64,000 nt of DNA, from the NCBI GenBank assembly GCA_039817415.1, contig JBCBVV010000003.1, positions 186,001 to 250,000 on the forward strand, given 5' to 3'. Made by a program: the position numbers and the translations under genes. This document shows positions 14,140-21,447 of the stretch, one piece after another (within the stretch, counting starts at the first letter, position 1; the number at the start of each line of letters is the position of its first letter). The notes below the pieces were generated by a model. It was not told the DNA's origin, searched no databases, and saw nothing but the letters and a program-made list of their open reading frames with translations. The DNA comes from JALEFZ01 sp039817415 (GTDB taxonomy: Bacteria > Bacteroidota > Bacteroidia > J057).

Positions 14140-14212
14140 GCATCAGTGGTCTAATGGCTCAGGATAGCTGGTCGCCATCCAGCAGATGCAGGTTCGATTC
14201 CTGTCTGGTGCA
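14140..14212 (+). tRNA. tRNA-Gly(GCC), C33
   Basis: Acceptor GCATCAG/CTGGTGC, D arm GTCT/GGAT, anticodon arm GCTGG-TCGCCAT-CCAGC, T arm GCAGG-TTCGATT-CCTGT. Position 33 is C instead of U. Confidence 0.85.
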
Positions 14213-14234
14213 CCCCAAGTGGAAACTACCTTTC

Positions 14235-14279
14235 GCATATGTCCATATGCATCACATCCGGTGAATCCTCACCGGATGT
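14235..14279 (+). other. Two perfect hairpins in the spacer before tRNA-Met
   Basis: GCATATG-TC-CATATGC (14235-14250) and an 11-bp perfect stem with loop ATCC (14254-14279). There is no T tract after the second, so they look more like RNA-processing or recombination structures than a terminator. Confidence 0.6.
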
Positions 14280-14284
14280 TAGAT

Positions 14285-14355
14285 TGCGGGTTAGAGAAAC
14301 GGCATCTCATGGGTCTCATAATCCCAAGTTACAGGTTCGAATCCTGTGCCCGCAA
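14285..14355 (+). tRNA. tRNA-Met(CAT)
   Basis: Acceptor TGCGGGT/GCCCGCA, D stem GAG/CTC, anticodon loop CTCATAA in TGGG/CCCA, T arm ACAGG-TTCGAAT-CCTGT. Initiator and elongator forms cannot be told apart with certainty. A CAT anticodon could also be lysidine-modified Ile. Confidence 0.88.
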
Positions 14356-14370
14356 CTGTCTATTTATATG

Positions 14371-14442
14371 GTGGCCGTAGCGTAACGGCAAGCGCGCTGG
14401 TCTGTGACTCCGGAGGTACGGGTTCGATTCCCGTCGGTCGCC
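14371..14442 (+). tRNA. tRNA-His(GTG)
   Basis: Acceptor GTGGCCG/CGGTCGC with encoded G at -1 (14370) and discriminator C, the His identity pair. D stem GCG/CGC, anticodon loop CTGTGAC, T arm ACGGG-TTCGATT-CCCGT. Followed by a T tract. Confidence 0.92.
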
Positions 14443-14471
14443 CTTTTTTGAAACTTTTACCCTTCAATACT

Positions 14472-14624
14472 ATGAGAAACTTCATCAACACCATCATCAC
14501 CATGATGATGCACAACAGAATGACGCGGCATAAAATCCGCTCCATGCCTTTGAATCAAGATCAAACTGAGCTATGGATGACAACATCTGAAGTGCAATAT
14601 CCATCATTTCTGGTGTTGGCCTGA
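14472..14624 (+). CDS. Possible 50-residue small protein
   Basis: An ATG frame (MRNFINTIITMMMHNRMTRH..., ending YPSFLVLA) fills the 200-base spacer between tRNA-His and tRNA-Trp. No clear ribosome binding site and no family recognised. It may be chance. Listed because this is the longest tRNA-free plus-strand gap in the array. Confidence 0.25.
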   Translation: MRNFINTIITMMMHNRMTRHKIRSMPLNQDQTELWMTTSEVQYPSFLVLA

Positions 14625-14639
14625 AGCCATAGTTCATAC

Positions 14640-14711
14640 ACGTCAGTCGCCTAGTGGTTGGGCAGCAGTCTCCAAAACTGTTTTACGTGGGTTCGAATCC
14701 TACCTGGCGTG
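14640..14711 (+). tRNA. tRNA-Trp(CCA)
   Basis: Acceptor ACGTCAG/CTGGCGT, D arm GCCT/GGGC, anticodon arm GCAGT-CTCCAAA-ACTGT, T loop TTCGAAT, discriminator G as expected for Trp. Last tRNA of the array. Confidence 0.93.
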
Positions 14712-14796
14712 CCTCGCTCTTTTGTCCGGATGTGGGATTGGGTGGTTGGGGACGAAGAGCAATGAAACATAAAGTAGGAAAAATAGTTGGTTGAAA

Positions 14797-15183
14797 ATGG
14801 AAAATAGAGATCAGCTAATCACAGAGGTAAGACCAAGTTTGAACCTAAGTGCTACTGAGAGCAATCAACATGAACGATTTCAGAACGAATGCCTAAGGCC
14901 CATCCTTAAGCTTCAGAATTATGTATTCGTCTTAGTTGTTGAAGAATGGCTTGTGGCCCATAAGCAGATCCTCAGTCAACAAGCGGCTGATAAACAAGCC
15001 AATACACTGACTCATATCCTTAAGACCAATCGTGCTTTAAGAGCTCAACTCTTCGGTATAGTTTGTGGGATGATGACTATTGCTGAGCTAAAATTCTACC
15101 TTTTAGAGAAGTCAGAATGCAACCGTAGGATTACCTCAATGTTAATTCAAAGACTGATTGATCAGATGACTTCAAAAAAATAA
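14797..15183 (+). CDS. Small conserved Bacteroidota protein of unknown function
   Basis: 128 residues from the ATG at 14797, preceded by an AGGA-type site about 20 bases upstream; a TTG two codons earlier is possible. All helical, with a recognisable core NECLRPILKLQNYVFVLVVEEWL ... LRAQLFGIVCGMMTIAEL ... NRRITSMLIQRLIDQM. I recall this pattern from short Bacteroidota proteins without a firm function (sometimes loosely labelled glyoxalase). First gene after the tRNA array and co-directional with it and the PcfJ-like cluster. Confidence 0.7.
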   Translation: MENRDQLITEVRPSLNLSATESNQHERFQNECLRPILKLQNYVFVLVVEEWLVAHKQILSQQAADKQANTLTHILKTNRALRAQLFGIVCGMMTIAELKFYLLEKSECNRRITSMLIQRLIDQMTSKK

Positions 15184-15427
15184 GGACTAAATAATCCAGT
15201 TCATGTAAATTTATCCTCCCTTTGAGGCTGTAAATTGACCATTCACGAGTGCTTTCCGTCCGTGAGCAGGAATTGACAAATTATCACCAAATCCTGACCG
15301 CCTAACGGCTACTCATTCTAATACGAGGGTATTTGTACCATATTTGAAGAAGTTGTTACTGAGCAACCAAAGCTGCAAGGTATACAACATCAGATTTTGC
15401 AAACGTGCCCCCAATACTATTATTCAA

Positions 15428-15613
15428 ATGGTTAGAGTACAATATAAGCCGATAGAACCCAAGTTAGAGAAGGACATCCTTGACCTACTGACTTACAAAG
15501 GAAAAATTCCTGCAATGAAACGATACATTGAGATGACGGGTGCACGAGTACACGACGCAAAGGTAGCTGTAGACCGCCTAAGCAGGGAAATCCAGCCAGG
15601 TCAGGCTTCTTGA
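15428..15613 (+). CDS. 61-residue protein resembling the L7/L12 C-terminal domain
   Basis: Start at the ATG 15428 (MVRVQYKPIEPK); upstream in-frame TTG readings lack similarity. LLTYKGKIPAMKRYIEMTGARVHDAKVAVDRL matches the helix-turn-helix of the ribosomal L7/L12 C-terminal domain, where that surface binds translation GTPases. The N-terminal dimerisation domain and hinge of real L7/L12 are absent, so this is a stand-alone L7/L12-like module. Its position beside a tRNA array is suggestive of a translation-linked role but proves nothing. Confidence 0.65.
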   Translation: MVRVQYKPIEPKLEKDILDLLTYKGKIPAMKRYIEMTGARVHDAKVAVDRLSREIQPGQAS

Positions 15614-15627
15614 CCCTGCCTTCCCCT

Positions 15628-16491
15628 TTATCTTAATGATATTTTTCTCATGAAGTGTTCTCCCTTAGTATTTGTCATACTCAGGAAGTAGTAACCACTC
15701 GAAAATCCCTCTGTCCTCAAGAGGATCTTTTCAGAACTCCGGTTAATAACCGTTCTTACTTCCCTTCCCATCATATCCATGAGGGTGATCTGTACATCAT
15801 TCATGTTCCCCTCCTTCGGAATGGTAATAGCTAAGTCTTTTCCTTCCTGAACACATTTGATTTGACTCGCCCAGCTATCTTCTAAGGAAGTAGTGGGAGA
15901 TTGGGTTTGTCCATCAACCCAGCCTAAAAACATTACATTGATAATGTCCTGCTGGCCACTGGTTAGGCTCCCTTGAAAATTACTAGTTCCTTCCTTTTGG
16001 GTAATGATCAGGCCTGAGTCAACGGACATGATAGATGGCTGAAAGCTGGGAATGGGAAAATTGAAATATAGAAAGTCATTGACAAGTGTTGTACTGTCAT
16101 GACAACTTTCCCCCTCTTGATAAAAAGCCTGTCTGCTCCAAGATAACTTAACAGGATAGTTTTTGGCGTGGAAGCATATACCAATGATCAGATAGGGAAA
16201 AGGAGAATTACATGTCCAGTTGACAAATTGCTTTTTGCTATGACCTTGCATAGGATTTGAAGCCAGGCAAGCTCTTAAATCAATCAAACTATCAAAGGGT
16301 TCGGCACTCATGTCAACCTCTCCAAAAGTGGGGTCCATCAAAAGACTGGCCTCCGAGTCATAGCCAAGCGTAATGCTGTCCTCGTATCCAAGGGCATCTC
16401 TGATTTTCAGTTGGAAAGAAAACTCGGGATCTGTTTGGGCAAAAATGGCAGAGCAGAAGGAAATAGTCAGTGCAAATAATATTACGCGCAT
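15628..16491 (-). CDS. Secreted protein with T9SS type A sorting domain
   Basis: 287 residues from the ATG at 16491, chosen for its signal peptide (MRVILFALTISFCSAIFAQ). The last 75 residues are a type A T9SS C-terminal sorting domain (VQITLMDMMGREVRTV ... GFSSGYYFLSMTNTKGEHFMRKISLR). The middle part has six or so cysteines and no recognised domain. Surface-exported protein of unknown function, inverted relative to the surrounding locus. Confidence 0.8.
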   Translation of the reverse strand: MRVILFALTISFCSAIFAQTDPEFSFQLKIRDALGYEDSITLGYDSEASLLMDPTFGEVDMSAEPFDSLIDLRACLASNPMQGHSKKQFVNWTCNSPFPYLIIGICFHAKNYPVKLSWSRQAFYQEGESCHDSTTLVNDFLYFNFPIPSFQPSIMSVDSGLIITQKEGTSNFQGSLTSGQQDIINVMFLGWVDGQTQSPTTSLEDSWASQIKCVQEGKDLAITIPKEGNMNDVQITLMDMMGREVRTVINRSSEKILLRTEGFSSGYYFLSMTNTKGEHFMRKISLR

Positions 16492-16806
16492 AGAAATATT
16501 TTCCTTAACTGCTGTAAATATAGGATATATATTTGATCCATTCTGCATCAAGCAAAAAAATATTCCAATCAGTCAATATTTACATTCACATAACATTCAT
16601 CAGACTTCAATAGATCTGGTGCATGTATCTTTATTCATTTTAAGCATGTATTTGGTATGCATTATTCTTCATCACAAGCAGTTTTTCGGTTAAGGCGCTT
16701 GAGGCGCCTACCTCGGACTCCGAAACGCTCCTGAAGGAAGTTGTTGAAAGCTTCCTCCTAAGAACCTTTCTACATGTGCCCATACTAAAATCATTATGCT
16801 TAATTC

Positions 16807-18066
16807 ATGGCAAATCGCGACAAAAGACGCGCCATGATGGTACAGCTTGAAGCCAATGAGCGAATGATCCTGAACCTCCTTCAAAAAGGTAAGAAGAGAG
16901 GGCGGACTCGTCGTTTTCAAAAAAACGAAGCCAGGCAGATAGCTCGCCGTCAAAGGCCCCTTCTAAAATTGGGATTTCCAGAGGATTTCACTATTCAAAT
17001 GTATAACATAAGGTTGTACAGAAGTCTAGCTAAATACAAGAAGTCCTTTCTGCGTCCCCTTTCAAGCTTCAATTTCAAGAAGTATAAAAACGATAACAAA
17101 TGGTATGACCCCTATGGGAAATTAAGCATCGAATTGCTTAAACACCTTTTCGCATCTTATCCCATCCCCTCCTGCATGCAATATCCAGAATGGGGCCAGG
17201 TCGATATCTATTTGAAGATGTTTATTCATTTAGGCAAAGGCCACAACGTCAGAACATTTAAATGGCTTCCCTTTCGCCTAACGAAAAAAATGGCTCATAC
17301 CTTTCTGACAGGGAAAAGTAATTTTGGGCTGATCAAGCACCTCAGATGGTCTCAAGTCCAAGGCATCGGAGATCGACCTGAACTTGCACAGCATATAGCT
17401 GAAAGCTTTCTGGGTGATGCTCGTGTACTAAACACATCCGAGCAAGAAGAAGAATTCTGGCAGCAAGTCATTACCTGGTTGGCCAATGAGCCTGAGTTTA
17501 CACGTGAAGAGTTATTGGTCGTGCTGACCTATGTTCAACACCTAAAATTCAATAGACAGAAAATCCTTCAATCCAATGGCAGTTACCGTTCTTTCCCCCC
17601 TCCTAAACCTAACATGAAGATGAAGGGGAGAAAGTTTCAGAAGCTACTTAAAGAAGCCTATGCTTGGCTGGATCAACTCAGCCGTACCTCCAGCTTCAAA
17701 AACAATAAACTGTTCAGAAAGATAAAAGGCTTTGAAGTCAATCATGGCGATGGCAAGCTCTATTCTATTATCCCCTTGTTAAATGAACAAGCCTTGGTGG
17801 AAGAAGGTAAAATCATGAGCCATTGCGTCGGTACCTACATCGAGGAATGCGAACAAGGGATAAGCTCAATTTGGTCACTTTCCATTCGATTTGATGAAAA
17901 TGAAGCACCCAAAAAGCTCCTCACCCTTGAAGTAGACGAGTCTATGGCCATTCTTCAAGCTAGAGGCTTTGCCAACCGCCTTCCCTCTCAAGAGGAAAGA
18001 GCCGTGCTGGCAGAGTGGATGACAGCTGAAGGATTGACCTATGAGGAGGCCGAAAATGAAGACTGA
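16807..18066 (+). CDS. PcfJ-like protein 1
   Basis: 419 residues, soluble, with a basic N terminus (NRDKRRAMM ... KKRGRTRRFQK). It has one copy of a helical module (MFIHLGKGHNVRTFKWLPFRLTKKMAHTF then LIKHLRWSQVQGIG) and a C-terminal PcfJ-type domain: EEGKIMSHCVGTYIEECEQGISSIWSL with His339-Cys340, then LLTLEVDESMAILQARGFANRLPSQEERAVLAEW. PcfJ domains occur in conjugative plasmids, phages and bacterial genomes with no established biochemistry. First of four tandem paralogs; the next starts 61 bases downstream. Confidence 0.85.
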   Translation: MANRDKRRAMMVQLEANERMILNLLQKGKKRGRTRRFQKNEARQIARRQRPLLKLGFPEDFTIQMYNIRLYRSLAKYKKSFLRPLSSFNFKKYKNDNKWYDPYGKLSIELLKHLFASYPIPSCMQYPEWGQVDIYLKMFIHLGKGHNVRTFKWLPFRLTKKMAHTFLTGKSNFGLIKHLRWSQVQGIGDRPELAQHIAESFLGDARVLNTSEQEEEFWQQVITWLANEPEFTREELLVVLTYVQHLKFNRQKILQSNGSYRSFPPPKPNMKMKGRKFQKLLKEAYAWLDQLSRTSSFKNNKLFRKIKGFEVNHGDGKLYSIIPLLNEQALVEEGKIMSHCVGTYIEECEQGISSIWSLSIRFDENEAPKKLLTLEVDESMAILQARGFANRLPSQEERAVLAEWMTAEGLTYEEAENED

Positions 18067-18127
18067 AATAAGTTGATAGGGGCTTTCCCTATCAACTCCT
18101 TTATCTAACCTTTCATATTGCACAATT

Positions 18128-19501
18128 ATGAAGAGAAATGAGTGGACACAGCTGATTCAGCTCCCAGTCTTTTTACCAAGACTTGGCTCTTTTTTGTATC
18201 TCATCTTCGGTGTATATATCATTTTATTACTTTCAAACTTTATATATGAAATCGCACGCCAGGAAGGATTCGTACATCCTTTCACCCTGCTATTCTTACT
18301 TCTCTTTTTCTATGCTCTGAAAGCCTTCATTCAAGGTATCTACAAGGTTTTGTCAAACCCAATTCAACAAGAAGAAGGGAATGGGCAAGAAGTTAGAACT
18401 AAAGGATGGCTCAAAAAAATCGCCTTACAAAGGGCTTATAAGAACTGGAAAAATCAACCCCAAATGATTTGGGGCTTGTTTTTACAACCTAGCTATGTGG
18501 AAGAGGTACTTCGTTACCAAGACGAATATATTCGTCATCCGGGTGATTGGCAGATCCCTGATCATGTCTATGATCACCTCCTCCTTATGGATTTATTGAG
18601 CCATCTTTTCGAGGCAGATCATAAGGTGCCTAAAGCCATCCATTTGGCTGCTCAGAGCATGCAAACAGCCAAAGCAATCGGCTGGTTTGTCCAAGCATCT
18701 CAGGGAGTTCCACTGCGAAAATTACAGGGCTTTCCCATTCCCTTAACTAAAAGAATGGAACAAGCCCTGCTACATAGCAGATTTGAATTTACATTTCCTA
18801 TCGAGCTGCGAAGAGCGGAAATCAAAGGACTGGGAGGTAGCCGAGAATTAATCGATGCTGTAGCGCTAAAAACAGAATGGTCAGATTTTGAATATCCCAC
18901 TTTTTGGAGATCTGTATGGACGTATTTGATCCATCATGATATCCGAAACAAATGGGATGTAGACAATATTATTGGCTATATCCAGACCATAAAATTCGAA
19001 AAGCCATTTTACGATGAGTTTGGAGATCCCATTCCTCTTGAAATCACAGCCCATCCGAGATTTGAGATTACAGGAAGGAACGTCAATAAACTTCTTCGTG
19101 AAGCTACAGTCTGGTCTGAAAAAGTTCATCAACTCGATTTGGGCATGCAAGCCGTTTGGGCCCAATCTATTCAGCCCTTACATCTTTCTCTTCCCCAAGG
19201 GGGTACAGTAGGTATCCTACCTCTTCTGACAAAGAGGGATTTATACCAAGAGGGGGAAGCGATGAACCATTGTGTAGCGGAATATGCATCCGACTGTATT
19301 GTAGGGACCTCTTCTATTTGGTCAATGCGGAGCAATCCTCATACAGTCGAGGAAGAGCGATTATTAACCATCGAAATACACGAACCAGACTGTATCGTTC
19401 AGGCTTTGGGACACGACAATCGTCCAGCAAAACCTCAAGAATTGGTCTATTTGAAAGAGTGGGCCAAGGAAAATACGCTCAGGTTGAGCCTGGAGTCTTA
19501 A
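18128..19501 (+). CDS. PcfJ-like protein 2, membrane-anchored
   Basis: 457 residues. Two N-terminal hydrophobic helices (about 14-38 and 46-65) anchor it, followed by one helical module (WFVQASQGVPLRKLQGFPIPLTKRMEQAL ... ELRRAEIKGLGGS) and the PcfJ-type domain with NHCVAEYASDCIVGTSSIWSMR (His381) and LLTIEIHEPDCIVQALGHDNRPAKPQEL. The shared motif order with its neighbours shows it arose by tandem duplication; the membrane segment is an added feature. Confidence 0.85.
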   Translation: MKRNEWTQLIQLPVFLPRLGSFLYLIFGVYIILLLSNFIYEIARQEGFVHPFTLLFLLLFFYALKAFIQGIYKVLSNPIQQEEGNGQEVRTKGWLKKIALQRAYKNWKNQPQMIWGLFLQPSYVEEVLRYQDEYIRHPGDWQIPDHVYDHLLLMDLLSHLFEADHKVPKAIHLAAQSMQTAKAIGWFVQASQGVPLRKLQGFPIPLTKRMEQALLHSRFEFTFPIELRRAEIKGLGGSRELIDAVALKTEWSDFEYPTFWRSVWTYLIHHDIRNKWDVDNIIGYIQTIKFEKPFYDEFGDPIPLEITAHPRFEITGRNVNKLLREATVWSEKVHQLDLGMQAVWAQSIQPLHLSLPQGGTVGILPLLTKRDLYQEGEAMNHCVAEYASDCIVGTSSIWSMRSNPHTVEEERLLTIEIHEPDCIVQALGHDNRPAKPQELVYLKEWAKENTLRLSLES

Positions 19502-19600
19502 ATTTCATCAGAAACAACACACCAACTTTCCCCAAGAAGGAAGTCTTGAATAGCCACGTGCTGTTCGGCTTCCTTCATATATCAATTGATCACACTAAAT

Positions 19601-21430
19601 ATGAAAAAAGAAGTACCAGAAAAACGCTTTTACATGCCTTTCAGGAACTTCCTTAATGAAAAAATCCATCTTGGCATTCGGGCGAATCAGCACTACATCC
19701 TGAGAGACCCTATGAAATTTTCCCCCTCTCAGACATATACCATCAACTTGAAACACAAGAAACACCAAGATAGATATGCGTATTTGGTTTACTTGTTTGC
19801 GAAGGATGTTCCCTCAAAGCTTCCTTTTGCTTTGGTGGAGACAATCGTGACAGGCAAATTTAAACCATCCGTTGAATGGTTTATCCATTTGATCAATGGT
19901 GGAAAATTAACTGAGCTAGCAAGCTTTCCCTTCTTTGTCAATCCTGCCATAGAAAGGCAGTTTTATAAGTTGAGAGAAACCTATGCATTTAGCATGCTCA
20001 TTCGGAAGGCACAGGTCTTAGGGCTAGGAGGAAACCAGTCTACTTTTGTTCTCCTATGGCCTTATCTAAGAAATGCGCCTGTAAATCCAACATACGAACA
20101 ACATTTTTGTGATATCATCGGGTATCTCGCCAAACACAACATTAAGCGAGCCAATAGGATTCATCCCATTGTAAAGTACTTCATGACCCTTGTGATGGAG
20201 GAATTTCAACCCTATGCTAGACTCAACATGTCAGTTGGTAAACGCATATTCACAGGAATTGATCATGACTTTCATATATTCTCCTACAAGCCAAACGAAC
20301 TTTACAAAAGGTCTCACCAACTTTCTTCATTCTTGGACAAAGATTTTTTTGACCCTTATGAGCTAGCAAAGCTCATGAAGGATCATGGTCTCAACAATCT
20401 ACTCCACGCTTATCAAGCCTTCATCAAAGATAAGGAGGGTGTTATTCCTACTTTTGAGAGTTGTCTGGAGGAATTTAGCATTTTCCTGATTCAAAAGGGA
20501 AAGACTTTTTTCCATCCTGTTTACTTCAATTATCTGGAGACACTGTCATCGCAGCTTCTGTTTGATGTTTTTCTACATCTCAGGTTTGGGGGAAAGTTGT
20601 ATCAATTAGATGTCTTTCCGACCAAGATCACCCGTCGAATGGCCAAGTTGATAACTGAGCTCAATTCTGGACCGCCAAAGTATTCGATGATCAGGCGTTC
20701 TACTGAGCTTAATAGATTTTATATCAGCTTGAAAATTGCTCATATCCTGAGTTTGGGTGCTCATGAAGTAGTAGCCGATGTGGTTACGGACCAAACTGGT
20801 CCCTTTGTTCGTGATTTTTCAGATTTCTGGCAAAGGACCTGGATTTATTTGGCCCTTCATCAAGAGGAGGATAAAAGGACGGTCACAGCTACCATACACT
20901 ATATCCTTTCTCAAAAATTTGGTATTGACAATCGGCCACATGATATCAAAAGAGGAGAGATGCCTTTGTTGACCAAACCCCATCTAGAACTGACTGGGAG
21001 AAACTACAAAAAGTTCAAGGAGGAAGTTCTTGATTGGTTTGAAACCTATTGGGAACCTTCGGTTGAATTACTCCCAGATTGGGCCAAGGACATTCCAGAA
21101 TGGTCCATGGCCATGGATGAGAAAACATTTTATGTAGTTCCCTTGACCAATACCCATGAATTATGGGAGGAGGGAAAGGCGATGAGAAATTGTGTGGGTA
21201 CGCATGCTGCCCTCAACAAAGTATACAACAAAAGTGTATGGAGCATGAGGCTTCTTGAACAAGGTCAGATGAAGCACATTCTGACAATTGCGGTGCATAA
21301 AGGTTCTTCGATTGAATTCGAAGAAGTGAGAGGCATGGCCAATGGGCCAATTCCAGCAAATGCTCGCTGGGTGTTGAAAAAATGGGCTTTAGCTCATGGG
21401 ATCAATATTCAAGGATTCGAAAATTTGTAA
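19601..21430 (+). CDS. PcfJ-like protein 3, duplicated helical module
   Basis: 609 residues from the ATG at 19601 (a TTG five codons earlier is less likely). The helical module appears twice: WFIHLINGGKLTELASFPFFVNPAIERQF near residue 80 and FLHLRFGGKLYQLDVFPTKITRRMAKL near residue 325. The C-terminal PcfJ-type domain is altered: MRNCVGTHAALNKVYNKSVWSMR has Asn530 where the paralogs have His, and RGMANGPIPANARW replaces the NR-P motif. It may have lost activity or changed specificity. 17 bases separate it from paralog 4. Confidence 0.83.
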   Translation: MKKEVPEKRFYMPFRNFLNEKIHLGIRANQHYILRDPMKFSPSQTYTINLKHKKHQDRYAYLVYLFAKDVPSKLPFALVETIVTGKFKPSVEWFIHLINGGKLTELASFPFFVNPAIERQFYKLRETYAFSMLIRKAQVLGLGGNQSTFVLLWPYLRNAPVNPTYEQHFCDIIGYLAKHNIKRANRIHPIVKYFMTLVMEEFQPYARLNMSVGKRIFTGIDHDFHIFSYKPNELYKRSHQLSSFLDKDFFDPYELAKLMKDHGLNNLLHAYQAFIKDKEGVIPTFESCLEEFSIFLIQKGKTFFHPVYFNYLETLSSQLLFDVFLHLRFGGKLYQLDVFPTKITRRMAKLITELNSGPPKYSMIRRSTELNRFYISLKIAHILSLGAHEVVADVVTDQTGPFVRDFSDFWQRTWIYLALHQEEDKRTVTATIHYILSQKFGIDNRPHDIKRGEMPLLTKPHLELTGRNYKKFKEEVLDWFETYWEPSVELLPDWAKDIPEWSMAMDEKTFYVVPLTNTHELWEEGKAMRNCVGTHAALNKVYNKSVWSMRLLEQGQMKHILTIAVHKGSSIEFEEVRGMANGPIPANARWVLKKWALAHGINIQGFENL

Positions 21431-21447
21431 CCTATTAATACACCATC

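Noticed and set aside
9190..14700. Dozens of 60-110 codon frames on both strands across the tRNA array
   Set aside because: They run through tRNA cloverleaves in shifting frames, lack ribosome sites and encode low-complexity or repeated peptides derived from the T-arm sequence.
9199..14711. CRISPR array
   Set aside because: Repeats are tRNA cloverleaves of differing sequence and spacing, not short direct repeats with unique spacers; no cas genes.
19586..19600. TTG start for PcfJ-like protein 3
   Set aside because: The ATG at 19601 begins MKKEVPEKRF, which is a more natural start; similar reasoning moved several other starts downstream to signal peptides.
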